A stretch of DNA of 64,000 bases from Streptomyces kurssanovii (GTDB lineage Bacteria > Actinomycetota > Actinomycetes > Streptomycetales > Streptomycetaceae): positions 434,001 to 498,000 of the forward strand of contig NZ_BMTN01000001.1 in the NCBI RefSeq assembly GCF_014649695.1. The letters run 5' to 3'. A program made the translations under genes and the position numbers. How positions within the stretch are numbered: the first letter of the stretch is position 1; every line of letters begins with the position of its first letter. Under the pieces are notes generated by a model. The model was not told the DNA's origin, did no database searches, and worked only from the letters and a program-made list of their open reading frames with translations. Positions 46,587-55,029 of the stretch are shown piece after piece.

Positions 46587-47626
46587 AAGGCTTCCGATTC
46601 CGCCCGCGGTCGGTGAAGGAACGCAACCCCGTCGCCGTCGCCCTCGTCGGCCTGCTCGTCCTCGCCCTGCTCGGCATCACCGCGTACAAGGCGGACGCCC
46701 TGCCCTTCGTCGGCGGCGGCACCACCTACAGAGCCGACTTCACGGAGGCGGCCGGGCTCGACGAGGGCGACGAGGTGCGCATCGCCGGCGTCAAGGTCGG
46801 CGAAGTCACCGCCGTGGCCCTCGCCGGAGCCAGGGTCAGGGTCGACTTCTTGGTGAAGGACGCCTGGATCGGCAACTCCAGCACCGTGGCCATCGCCATC
46901 AAGACCCTCCTCGGCGACAAGTACCTCGCCGTCGACCCGCTCGGCACCCGCACCCAGGACCCCGCCGAACCCATCCCCAGCAGCCGCACCACCTCCCCGT
47001 TCGACGTCACCCAGGCCTTCAACGGGCTCGGCGAGACCATCGGGAAGATCGACACGGAGAAGCTCGCCGAGAGCTTCCGGACGATCACCGACACCTTCAA
47101 GGACTCCCCGCCGAACGTCCGCAACGCGGCGACCGGGCTCTCCGCCCTGTCGAGATCCGTGTCCGAACGCGACGCGCAGCTCGCCGAACTGCTCAAGGGC
47201 AGCAAGCAGCTCACCAAGACCCTCGACGGTAAGAAGAGCAGCTTCGAGCTGCTGCTCGAGGACGGCAACGACCTCCTCGGCGAGATCAGGGCCCGACGCG
47301 ACGCCATCCATGCGCTGCTCACCGGCACCAAGAGCCTCGGCATCCAGCTCGGCGGAGTCGTCCAGGACAACAAACGGCAGCTGAAACCGACCCTCGACGC
47401 GCTCGGCAAGGTCACCGCCGTCCTGCTGAAGAACCGGAAGCAGCTCGACCGGACCCTCGCCCTCGCCGGGCCGTACTACCGGCTCGTCGGTAACACCCTC
47501 GGCAACGGGCGCTGGTTCGACACCTACGTCTGCGGCCTCGTCCCCAAGAACTACCTCCCGGCCGGCACACCACCGGCCACCGGCTGCATGCCCCCGAAGC
47601 CGACCGCGAAGGGCGGAGGATCGTGA
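46583..47626 (+). CDS. mceC: Mce family protein C
   Basis: A 347-residue Mce protein with the helix NPVAVALVGLLVLALLGITA and an MCE domain (YRADFTEAAGLDEGDEVRIA, GVKVGEVTAVAL). KTLLGDKYLAVDPLGT and a helical part with SVSERDAQLAELLKGSKQL follow, then a terminal RWFDTYVCGL. It overlaps its neighbours by 4 bases at both ends. Its domain order matches MceC/B-type proteins; letters follow gene order. Confidence 0.92.
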   Translation: MKGFRFRPRSVKERNPVAVALVGLLVLALLGITAYKADALPFVGGGTTYRADFTEAAGLDEGDEVRIAGVKVGEVTAVALAGARVRVDFLVKDAWIGNSSTVAIAIKTLLGDKYLAVDPLGTRTQDPAEPIPSSRTTSPFDVTQAFNGLGETIGKIDTEKLAESFRTITDTFKDSPPNVRNAATGLSALSRSVSERDAQLAELLKGSKQLTKTLDGKKSSFELLLEDGNDLLGEIRARRDAIHALLTGTKSLGIQLGGVVQDNKRQLKPTLDALGKVTAVLLKNRKQLDRTLALAGPYYRLVGNTLGNGRWFDTYVCGLVPKNYLPAGTPPATGCMPPKPTAKGGGS

Positions 47627-48732
47627 ACCTCAAGCGCATCGTGGGCATCGGTGCGGGCCTCGCCGTCGTGGCCGTCGCCGGGACGTCCGGGGCCATGGCC
47701 CTGAAGGAGTCAGGAACGACCCGCATCACCGCCTACTTCGAACGGGCCACCGGCGTCTACGAAGGATCCGACCTGCGCGTCCTCGGAGTGAAGGTCGGCA
47801 CCGTGGACACCGTGCGGCCCGAGGGCGACCGGGTGAGGGTCACCCTGCTGCTCGACGAGGACGTCCACGTCCCGAAGGACGCGCACGCCGTCGTCGTGGC
47901 ACCGAGCGTCGTCGCCGACCGCTACATCCAGCTCGCCCCCGCGTACACCGGCGGCGCACGGATCCAGGACGGCGCGGTGCTTCCCGCCGAGAGGAACGCG
48001 ATGCCCCTCGAGGTCGACCAGCTGTACGCGTCGATCAACGAACTCAGCACGGCCCTCGGCCCCGACGGAGCCAACGCCGACGGCGCGCTCGCCGGCCTCC
48101 TCGACACCGGCGCGGCCAACCTCGAGGGCAACGGCAAGGCCATCGGCGACTCCATCGAGCAGTTCGGCAAGGCCGCCAAGACCCTCGACGGCAGCAGCGG
48201 CGACCTGTTCGCCACCCTCTCCTACCTCCAGTCCTTCACCGCCATGCTGAAGAAGAACGACGGCAACGTCGCCAAGGCGGAGAAGCAACTGGCCTCCGTC
48301 ACCGGGTTCCTGGCCGACGACAAGGAGAACCTGGGCGCCGCGCTCAAGGAACTCGGCACGGCCCTCGGCCAGGTGAAGGGCTTCATCCAGGACAACCGCG
48401 GCAGCCTGAAGAAGAACGTCGATGCGCTCGTACCGCTGACCCGGACCCTGGTCGACCAGCGGGCGTCCCTCGCCGAGGCCATGGACACCGCCCCGCTCGC
48501 CGCCGGCAACGCGTTGAACGCCTACGACCCGGTGAACCGCACCCTCAACGGCCGCGCCGACATCAACGAACTGAGCTACGGCCCCGAGATCACCGTCCCG
48601 CCCGACACCGTGTCCACGGCCGGACTCGTGCCGGTGGACGGCTCACGGCGCAAGGCGCTGCCCGCCCTGCCGCTGCCGCCGGTCGGCACGGTCTACGGCA
48701 CCCCCGAGAACCGGAAGGGGGACTCCCGTTGA
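47623..48732 (+). CDS. mceD: Mce family protein D
   Basis: A 369-residue Mce protein starting at GTG 47623. It has an N-terminal helix (VGIGAGLAVVAVAGTSGAMA), an MCE domain (ITAYFERATGVYEGSDLRVL, GVKVGTVDTVRPEG) and VVADRYIQLAPAYTGG. A long helical stretch includes LGAALKELGTALGQVKGFIQ, and the C-terminus is Pro-rich. The next gene begins with TTG overlapping its stop. Confidence 0.92.
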   Translation: MNLKRIVGIGAGLAVVAVAGTSGAMALKESGTTRITAYFERATGVYEGSDLRVLGVKVGTVDTVRPEGDRVRVTLLLDEDVHVPKDAHAVVVAPSVVADRYIQLAPAYTGGARIQDGAVLPAERNAMPLEVDQLYASINELSTALGPDGANADGALAGLLDTGAANLEGNGKAIGDSIEQFGKAAKTLDGSSGDLFATLSYLQSFTAMLKKNDGNVAKAEKQLASVTGFLADDKENLGAALKELGTALGQVKGFIQDNRGSLKKNVDALVPLTRTLVDQRASLAEAMDTAPLAAGNALNAYDPVNRTLNGRADINELSYGPEITVPPDTVSTAGLVPVDGSRRKALPALPLPPVGTVYGTPENRKGDSR

Positions 48733-49955
48733 ACCGCGCCCGAACCGTCCCGACCACGGCCGCCCGAACCGTCCCGACCGGCACGGCCGCCCGTCCCGCC
48801 GCCGCCCGCTCCACCGCCCGTCCCACCGACCCGCGAGCCCGTCGGCGCGGCGCCGCCGCCCTCGCGCTGACGCTCGGCCTCACCCTATCGGCGGCCGGCT
48901 GCTCGGTGCCCGAGTTCTCCGGCATCGAGCAACTGCCCCTGCCCGGCGGGGCCGACCTCGGCAGCGACCCGTACGAGATCACCGCCGAGTTCGCCGATGT
49001 GCTCAGCCTCGTCCCCCAGTCGTCGGTGAAGGTGAACGACGTCGCCGTCGGCCGGGTCACCAAGATCACGCTCAACCGGGACGACTGGTCCGCGAAGGTC
49101 ACCATGCGGGTCGCCGGAGACGTGAAGCTGCCCGCCAACGCCTACGCCCGTCTGGAACAGTCCAGCCTCCTCGGCGAGAAGTACATCCAGCTCACCCCGC
49201 CCGCCAAGGCCGCGGCCGCACAGGGCGCCCTCGCCGACGGCGCCGCCATCCCGATGAGCCGCACCAACCGCAACCCCGAGGTGGAAGAGGTCTTCGGCGC
49301 TCTGTCGCTGCTGCTCAACGGCGGCGGCGTCAACCAGATCAGGACCATCGCCACCGAGCTCAACAAGGCGATCGGCGGCCGTGAACCGAAGGTCCGCTCC
49401 CTGCTGAAGCGACTCGACACGCTCGTCACCAGCCTCGACGACAACAAGGAGAACATCACCGCCGCCCTCGACGGGGTGAACCGGCTCGCCGCCACCCTCG
49501 CCACCCGCAAGCAGCAGGTCGACACCGTCCTCACCGGTCTGAGCCCGGGACTGAAGGTGCTGGAGGAACAACGCGGTTCGCTGCTCACGATGCTGCGGGC
49601 GCTGGGCACCCTGTCCACGGTCGCCGTCGACACCATCGACAAATCCAAGGCCGACACCATCGCGAGCCTCAAGGCTCTCGCGCCGACCCTCAAGGCGCTC
49701 GCCGACTCCGGCCAGGACCTGCCCGACTCCCTCCAGGTGCTGCTCACCTACCCGTTCACCGACGAGGTGCTGCGCGGCGTGAAGGGCGACTACCTCAACG
49801 TCTACCTCGATGTGACGGCCGCACCCGGCACGACGATCATCCCCGAGTTCGTGCCCGACGACGAGGAGCCGGCCGCCGTGCCGGCCAGGGGCACCGCGCC
49901 CCTGCCGCTCCCCGCGGTCACCGGCACCACCGGCCAGGGCGGAGGGACCCGCTGA
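48729..49955 (+). CDS. mceE: Mce family protein E, lipoprotein
   Basis: A 408-residue Mce protein that is a predicted lipoprotein: LTLSAAGC places the lipidated cysteine at residue 58, matching the LprK-like E position in mycobacteria. The 40 residues ahead of the signal core are Arg/Ala/Pro/Thr rich and encoded by a direct DNA repeat (RTVPTTAARTVPTGTAAR), an unusually long n-region. The start is TTG 48729, overlapping the mceD stop by 4 bases; later in-frame starts would give a more normal signal peptide. The MCE domain (ITAEFADVLSLVPQSSVKVN) and SLLGEKYIQLTPP are intact. Confidence 0.9.
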   Translation: MNRARTVPTTAARTVPTGTAARPAAARSTARPTDPRARRRGAAALALTLGLTLSAAGCSVPEFSGIEQLPLPGGADLGSDPYEITAEFADVLSLVPQSSVKVNDVAVGRVTKITLNRDDWSAKVTMRVAGDVKLPANAYARLEQSSLLGEKYIQLTPPAKAAAAQGALADGAAIPMSRTNRNPEVEEVFGALSLLLNGGGVNQIRTIATELNKAIGGREPKVRSLLKRLDTLVTSLDDNKENITAALDGVNRLAATLATRKQQVDTVLTGLSPGLKVLEEQRGSLLTMLRALGTLSTVAVDTIDKSKADTIASLKALAPTLKALADSGQDLPDSLQVLLTYPFTDEVLRGVKGDYLNVYLDVTAAPGTTIIPEFVPDDEEPAAVPARGTAPLPLPAVTGTTGQGGGTR

Positions 49956-51229
49956 TGATCACGACCGCCATCCGCCTGAAGAACGTCGCGTTCCTGGTCA
50001 TCGCCGTCCTGGTCCTGGGCTTCGTGGGCGTCCGCTACGCCGGCCTCGGCCACCTCGTCGGCATGCGCGACCACTACACCGTCAAGGTCGAACTGGCACA
50101 GACCGGAGGCCTGTTCACCCACTCCAACGTGACCTACCGGGGAGTGTCCGTCGGACGGGTCGGCGACATCGAGCTCACTCCGGACGGCGTCGAGGCCGAG
50201 CTGCGGATCAAGGACGACGCCCCGCGCATCCCCGCCGACCTCGAAGCCGTCGTCGCCAACCTCTCGGCCGTCGGCGAGCAGTACATCGACCTGCGGCCGG
50301 CGAGCGACGACGCCCCCTACCTGGAGGACGGCTCGGTCATCGCCCGCGCCTCCACCCGCCTGCCCGCACCCGTCACCGACGTCCTCACCGGCGTCGACGA
50401 CCTCGCCTCCTCGGTCGACCTGGAGTCCCTGCGCACCGTCGTCGACGAGTTCGGCACGGCACTGGACGGCCGCGGCGACGACCTCCAGGTGCTGCTCGAC
50501 AACGGCAACGAGTTCGTCGTCGCCGCCGACGAGGCACTGCCCGTCAACACCCGGCTGATGATCGAAGGGGAGACCGTACTGCGCACCCAGATCGAACACG
50601 GCAGGGCGCTCAAGGACTTCGCGGGCGGCGCCCGGGAACTCGCGGCCAAGCTGAAGGGCTCGGACACCGACCTGCGCGAGCTCATCGCCGCCGCGCCCGG
50701 AGCCGCAGGACAGATCAGCGGACTGCTCCGCGACCTCGACCCGGCCTTCGGCGTCGTCGTGGCCAACCTCCTCACCACCTCCGAGGTCGCCGTCACCCGG
50801 CAGAACGGCATCGAGGAACTCCTGGTGAAACTGCCGGCTGTCGCCGCCGCCGGCGCCACCGCCGTCACCGGTGAGGGGGCACGGTTCGGCATGTCGGTCA
50901 CCTTCTTCGAGCCGCTGCCGTGCACCGATGGATACGGCTCCACCGTCTACCGCAACGGCCTCGACACCTCGCCCGCCACCGCCGCCGCCACCGCCGCGCG
51001 CTGCACCTCACCGCCGAGCAGCGGCAAGAACGTCCGCGGCAGCGCCAACGCGCCCACCGGCGGCCCGGTGCCCGATCCCGCACGGCCCGGCACCGCGTCA
51101 TCGGCGTCCGGTACGGGCACCGTCGGCGGCGACGGAACGGCGACGCTGCCGGGGGCGCTCGGCCTGCCGCCGGTGACCGGCTCGGCCACCGGCATGAGCG
51201 GTCTGCTGGGCCTGGAGGTCGCGCCATGA
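49955..51229 (+). CDS. mceF: Mce family protein F
   Basis: A 424-residue Mce protein with an N-terminal helix (LKNVAFLVIAVLVLGFVGVR) and an MCE domain (YTVKVELAQTGGLFTHSNVT, YRGVSVGRVGDIELT). NLSAVGEQYIDLRPASDD, a helical region and a Gly/Thr/Ser/Pro-rich tail follow. ATG 49955 shares one base with the mceE TGA. Its stop overlaps the next gene by 4 bases, so the six Mce genes form an unbroken coupled block. Confidence 0.92.
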   Translation: MITTAIRLKNVAFLVIAVLVLGFVGVRYAGLGHLVGMRDHYTVKVELAQTGGLFTHSNVTYRGVSVGRVGDIELTPDGVEAELRIKDDAPRIPADLEAVVANLSAVGEQYIDLRPASDDAPYLEDGSVIARASTRLPAPVTDVLTGVDDLASSVDLESLRTVVDEFGTALDGRGDDLQVLLDNGNEFVVAADEALPVNTRLMIEGETVLRTQIEHGRALKDFAGGARELAAKLKGSDTDLRELIAAAPGAAGQISGLLRDLDPAFGVVVANLLTTSEVAVTRQNGIEELLVKLPAVAAAGATAVTGEGARFGMSVTFFEPLPCTDGYGSTVYRNGLDTSPATAAATAARCTSPPSSGKNVRGSANAPTGGPVPDPARPGTASSASGTGTVGGDGTATLPGALGLPPVTGSATGMSGLLGLEVAP

Positions 51230-51717
51230 GGACAGGCGGAGCGGCGCTCGCCGCCCGGACCTCCGTCGTACTGGCCTTGCTGTTCTGCGCGTTCGGCGGC
51301 TGGAGTTATGCGCAGGCCGACGGCGACGAGTCCCTTGCCTTCGCCGCCTCCCGCGACGCTGCCCTCGACGACGGGAAGCGGCACGTCGAGACCCTCACCG
51401 GCTTCGACGGCCGAAAGCCCGAAGCGGCGCTCCGGCGATGGCTGGACGCCTCCACCGGACCGCTGCGCGAGGAACTGCGCGAGGCGAAGACCAAGACGGG
51501 CCCGACGGCGCGTGCCCGGATCACCGACGCGGCCCTGACCGTGCTGGACGACCGGACCGGTACCGCCGAGCTGATCGCCACCGTCGAGGTGGAGACGGAC
51601 ACGGCCGGCAGCGGGGCGCCGGACACCGAGCGCAAGCGGCTGGAAGCGACCTTGGCCCGCACCGCCGACGGCTGGAAGGTCCGGTCCCTGGCGGCGGTCC
51701 CGGTCGGTGGGGTGTGA
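51226..51717 (+). CDS. Mce-associated membrane protein, type 1 (first copy)
   Basis: A 163-residue protein with one N-terminal helix and an extracytoplasmic domain. It shares the layout GGWSYAQADGDESLAFAASR, a central LDDRTGTAELIATVEV and a terminal WKVRSLAAVPVGG with the gene at 52437, so the two are paralogues. Such Mce-associated (Mas-like) proteins are thought to stabilise the Mce complex in the wall. ATG 51226 overlaps the mceF stop by 4 bases. Confidence 0.85.
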   Translation: MRTGGAALAARTSVVLALLFCAFGGWSYAQADGDESLAFAASRDAALDDGKRHVETLTGFDGRKPEAALRRWLDASTGPLREELREAKTKTGPTARARITDAALTVLDDRTGTAELIATVEVETDTAGSGAPDTERKRLEATLARTADGWKVRSLAAVPVGGV

Positions 51718-51745
51718 CATGCGAGGCGACGAGATGGGAGCGGTC

Positions 51746-52354
51746 ATGAGCACCGGCGAGCACGTCACGACGGCGGTGCCCGGGCCGGGCCACCGGCCCG
51801 CGCGCCACAGCGAACCTCCGGCCGGGCCGTCCGCCGGTGCCCGCCCGGCCGGACACCGCCGATGGCGGGCCCCGGCGGTCGCCGCACTGGTGCTCGCGCT
51901 GCTGACCGGCGGATCCCTGTTCCTGCTGAAGGCGGGGCAACTGACCGGAGCGCCCTCCGCGGACAACCGGGCGCTCACCGACACCGAAGCCACCGCACGC
52001 GTCACCGGCGACGTCAGCAACGCGCTGACGTCCGTCTTCTCGTACACCCCCGGCGACACCGGAGCCACCCGAGAGGCGGCGCGCCAACTGCTCGCCGGCA
52101 AGGCGGCCCGCCAGTACGCGGAGCTGTTCGGCCAGGTCGAGAAGCGCGCCGCCGAACAGAAGCTCACGCTCACCACCCATGTCGTCCGCGCCGGGGTGAC
52201 CCGGCTGAACGGCAGCAGCGCACAGCTCCTGGTCTTCCTCGACCAGGTCTCCCAGCGGCAGGGCGGAGCACCCGCGACCGCCCCCGCCCAGCTGTCCGTC
52301 ACGGCCGAACTCGGCGACGGACACTGGCGGATCGTCGACATCACGTCCCGGTGA
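51746..52354 (+). CDS. Mce-associated membrane protein, type 2 (first copy)
   Basis: A 202-residue protein with a Pro/Arg-rich cytoplasmic N-terminus, one helix (VAALVLALLTGGSLFLLKAG) and an extracytoplasmic domain. The domain shows NRALTDTEATARVTGDVSNA and LTSVFSYTPGDTGATREAA, a terminal HWRIVDITSR, and resembles the gene at 52985. I chose ATG 51746, with GGAG 6 bases away; ATG 51719 would give a slightly longer form. Confidence 0.82.
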   Translation: MSTGEHVTTAVPGPGHRPARHSEPPAGPSAGARPAGHRRWRAPAVAALVLALLTGGSLFLLKAGQLTGAPSADNRALTDTEATARVTGDVSNALTSVFSYTPGDTGATREAARQLLAGKAARQYAELFGQVEKRAAEQKLTLTTHVVRAGVTRLNGSSAQLLVFLDQVSQRQGGAPATAPAQLSVTAELGDGHWRIVDITSR

Positions 52355-52370
52355 CACCCGGGAGCGGCAC

Positions 52371-52415
52371 GACAGCGGTGGACCCGGCAGCGGTGCACCC
52401 GACATCGGTGCACCG
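52371..52415. repeat. three tandem 15-bp repeats
   Basis: Three near-identical 15-base units (GACAGCGGTGGACCC and two variants) fill most of the 82-base gap between two Mce-associated genes. The next ribosome site (GGAAGGAAGAGG) follows. Confidence 0.7.
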
Positions 52416-52436
52416 ACAGGGAAGGAAGAGGGGCAC

Positions 52437-52964
52437 ATGGCACGGACGACGAGGAACCCGGTGGTCGCGGCGGCTCTGGCGCTGACCGTCGTGGCGGCCG
52501 CGTTCGCCGGCTGGGGAGGCTGGTCCTGGTACGGGGCCGCGCAGGACGACTCCCTGGCCTTCGCGCAGAAACGCGACGAGGCCCTGGCCGCCGGCCGGCA
52601 GGCCGTACAGAACATGAACACCCTCGACCACCGGGACCTCAAGGGAGGCCTCGACACCTGGGAGGACTCCGCCACCGGGGACCTCCACCGGCAACTCGTC
52701 GACGGTCGCCGCGAGTTCGAGCGGCAGATCCAGGAGGCGAAGACGGTCACCAGCGCCAAGGTGCTCTCGGCGGCGGTGACGGAACTCGACGACAGGGCCG
52801 GCCGCGCGAGCGTGATGGTCGCCCTGCGGATCACGGTGACCGCTCCCAAGGGCGAACCGGCCCGCAAGGAGAGCCGGATGCTCGGCGAGCTGACCCGCAC
52901 ACCGCAGGGATGGAAGCTCAGCGCCCTCGGTCAGGCACCCGTCGGCAACACCGCGGCCGAGTAA
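52437..52964 (+). CDS. Mce-associated membrane protein, type 1 (second copy)
   Basis: A 175-residue paralogue of the gene at 51226: helix AAALALTVVAAAFAGWGGWS, then SLAFAQKRDEALAAGRQAV, a central VTELDDRAGRASVMVALRI and the end WKLSALGQAPVGN. ATG 52437 follows a purine-rich ribosome site. Order type 1, type 2, type 1, type 2 shows that the pair was duplicated as a unit. Confidence 0.85.
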   Translation: MARTTRNPVVAAALALTVVAAAFAGWGGWSWYGAAQDDSLAFAQKRDEALAAGRQAVQNMNTLDHRDLKGGLDTWEDSATGDLHRQLVDGRREFERQIQEAKTVTSAKVLSAAVTELDDRAGRASVMVALRITVTAPKGEPARKESRMLGELTRTPQGWKLSALGQAPVGNTAAE

Positions 52965-52984
52965 CCACCGAGAGGACTCCCGAC

Positions 52985-53788
52985 ATGTCGACGACCCGGC
53001 ACCTCATCAACAGACAGCGCCGGCTTGCCGGCGCCGCCTCGCGCTCCGCCGGCCCCACGGCCGCGCCGCCGTCCGGCGATGCGCCGACGGCGGACCAGGA
53101 CCGGGAGCGGACCCCCGCCCGCGACGCCGGCCGGACGGGCGGCAAACGGGCACAGGGCAGGGCACCCGCCGCGGTGAAAGGGACGCCCGGCAAGGCATGT
53201 GCCGCCGTGAAGGGGACACCCGGCCGTGCGGAACCGGACGGCGAAACCCCCTCGCGCGGGGCGCGGGCCCACCGCGCCGGACCGCCGGCCGTCCTCGCCG
53301 TGCTGACCGTCCTCCTCGGCGGCTTCGCCGCCTTCGCCGCCGACCGCGCGGCCGACCTGCGCGACCGGCCCGCCGCGCGCAACACGGCCCTCACCGACAT
53401 CGCCCGCACCAGCGAGGTCAAGGGACAGGTCACCACGGCCGTCGAAGCCGTCTTCTCCTACAACTTCGCCGACGCGGGCGCCCTCGACCAGGCCGCGAAG
53501 ACCCACCTGACCGGCCGCGCGGTCCAGCAGCACGGCGAGATGCTCGCGACCGTCGTCAAGGAAGGCCCGAAGCAGAAGCTGGTGCTGACCACCACCGTCA
53601 CCGCGAGCGGCGTGGAACAGATCGACAAGGACCGGGCCCGTGTCCTCGTCTACGCCGACCAGAGCAACACGCGCACCGCGACCAAGGAAGAGACGACGTA
53701 CGCCGCCGCCATGCTCGCCGTGGAGGCCGTTCACGAGGACGGCACCTGGCGCATCGCCGGCATCGACACCTTCGGGTCCGGCTCATGA
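52985..53788 (+). CDS. Mce-associated membrane protein, type 2 (second copy)
   Basis: A 267-residue paralogue of the gene at 51746, with a longer 95-residue cytoplasmic N-terminus that is basic and low in complexity and holds two copies of AAVKGTPGKA-like sequence. One helix (PPAVLAVLTVLLGGFAAFAA) follows. The extracytoplasmic domain shows NTALTDIARTSEVKGQVTTA, VEAVFSYNFADAGALDQAA and WRIAGIDTFGSGS. Its stop overlaps the lytic transglycosylase-like gene by 4 bases. Confidence 0.82.
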   Translation: MSTTRHLINRQRRLAGAASRSAGPTAAPPSGDAPTADQDRERTPARDAGRTGGKRAQGRAPAAVKGTPGKACAAVKGTPGRAEPDGETPSRGARAHRAGPPAVLAVLTVLLGGFAAFAADRAADLRDRPAARNTALTDIARTSEVKGQVTTAVEAVFSYNFADAGALDQAAKTHLTGRAVQQHGEMLATVVKEGPKQKLVLTTTVTASGVEQIDKDRARVLVYADQSNTRTATKEETTYAAAMLAVEAVHEDGTWRIAGIDTFGSGS

Positions 53789-55029
53789 GGCCCGGCAGGA
53801 GGCGGCTGCGCCGGGGACTGGCCGGGACCGCGGCGGCCGTCGCCGCCATGACGGCGCTCACCGCCTCGCAGGCGCCCGGACTCGTACCGCCCCTTCCTAC
53901 CGCCGACGGGAACAGCGCTGCGGACGCCGGTACCTGGCCGGTCACACCCAACGACGACTCGTACCACGTCGAGCTGCCGCCGCTGCCCGTACCGGTCCCG
54001 CCCGCGCCGGTACCCGGCTCCGGACCGGCCGTACAGGTGGACCCGGTCCGCGCCGAGTCGGGCATCCCCGCCACCGTACTCGCCGCCTACCGCGGCGCCG
54101 AGGCACGGATCGGGCGCAGCGATCCCGGCTGCCGGCTGCCGTGGCAACTGCTCGCCGCCATCGGCAAGGTGGAGTCAGGGCAGGCCTCCGGCGGCCGGGT
54201 CGACGCCGCAGGCACCACGCTCTCGCCGATCCTGGGCCCGGTCCTCGACGGCAACGGCTTCGCGCACATCGCCGACACCGACAACGGCGCCTGGGACGGC
54301 GACATCCGGTACGACCGTGCGGTGGGGCCGATGCAGTTCATACCGTCCACCTGGGCGAACTGGGGTCAGGACGCGAACGGCGACGGACGCAGGGACCCCA
54401 ACAACATCCACGACGCCGCGCTCGCCGCCGGCCGCTATCTCTGTGCGGGCGAGCGGAGCCTCGCGGTCAAGGCCCATCTCGACCGGGCGATCCTCAGCTA
54501 CAACCACTCGCGGGAATATCTGCGGACGGTGCTCGCCTGGCTCGACTTCTACCGCAAGGGCGTCCATCCGGTGGCGGACGGCCGGGGGGTGGTCCCCACC
54601 AGCCCGGGCGCCGGCGGCGGCACACCGGCCGAGCGGCCGGTCGGCGACGGCGGGGGAGCGGACGGCGAGATCATCATCGGGCCGCCGGGCGGTCCGCCCG
54701 CCCCGGTGCCCACGCCGACCCGGGACCCCGCTCCCCGGCCGCGTCCGAGCGTGCCCGGCCCGGATCCGTCTCCCGACCCCTCACCGGACCCGTCCCCCGA
54801 CCCGTCCCCCGACCCCTCACCGGATCCCTCGCCGGACCCGAGCCCCGACCCTTCGCCGGACCCGTCCCCCGATCCGTCACCCGACCCCGGTCCCTCCGCG
54901 CCGGACTGCCCCACGCAGTCCCCGTCGCCGTCCGAGCCGCCGGGCGAGTCACCGGCTCCGCCCGTCACACCGCCGCCCGGCCCGAGCGACGACCCGGCTC
55001 CAGGCGACGACCTCTGCTCACCCGCCTGA
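53785..55029 (+). CDS. secreted lytic transglycosylase-like protein with PDPS repeat tail
   Basis: A 414-residue exported protein. A signal-like helix lies at about residues 10-30. The SLT-type catalytic part has WQLLAAIGKVESGQASGGRV with the likely catalytic Glu130, then AVGPMQFIPSTWANWGQDAN, NIHDAALAAGRYLC and AILSYNHSREYLRTVLAW. Its tail has ten PDPS repeats and a Pro/Ser-rich end that probably spans the wall. It closes the mce transcription unit with a 4-base overlap, so it may open peptidoglycan for Mce assembly. Its last 12 bases overlap the convergent DNA ligase gene. Confidence 0.9.
   Translation: MRPGRRRLRRGLAGTAAAVAAMTALTASQAPGLVPPLPTADGNSAADAGTWPVTPNDDSYHVELPPLPVPVPPAPVPGSGPAVQVDPVRAESGIPATVLAAYRGAEARIGRSDPGCRLPWQLLAAIGKVESGQASGGRVDAAGTTLSPILGPVLDGNGFAHIADTDNGAWDGDIRYDRAVGPMQFIPSTWANWGQDANGDGRRDPNNIHDAALAAGRYLCAGERSLAVKAHLDRAILSYNHSREYLRTVLAWLDFYRKGVHPVADGRGVVPTSPGAGGGTPAERPVGDGGGADGEIIIGPPGGPPAPVPTPTRDPAPRPRPSVPGPDPSPDPSPDPSPDPSPDPSPDPSPDPSPDPSPDPSPDPSPDPGPSAPDCPTQSPSPSEPPGESPAPPVTPPPGPSDDPAPGDDLCSPA
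54760..54879. repeat. ten tandem PDPS codon repeats
   Basis: Ten 12-base units encode Pro-Asp-Pro-Ser and one PDPG follows. Synonymous codons differ between units (CCG/CCC, GAT/GAC, TCT/TCA/TCC/TCG/AGC), so the repeat has been kept at protein level rather than recently expanded. Confidence 0.9.

Noticed and set aside
54760-54879. Direct repeats as a possible CRISPR array
   Set aside because: The 12-base units are contiguous with no spacers and encode an in-frame PDPS tail.
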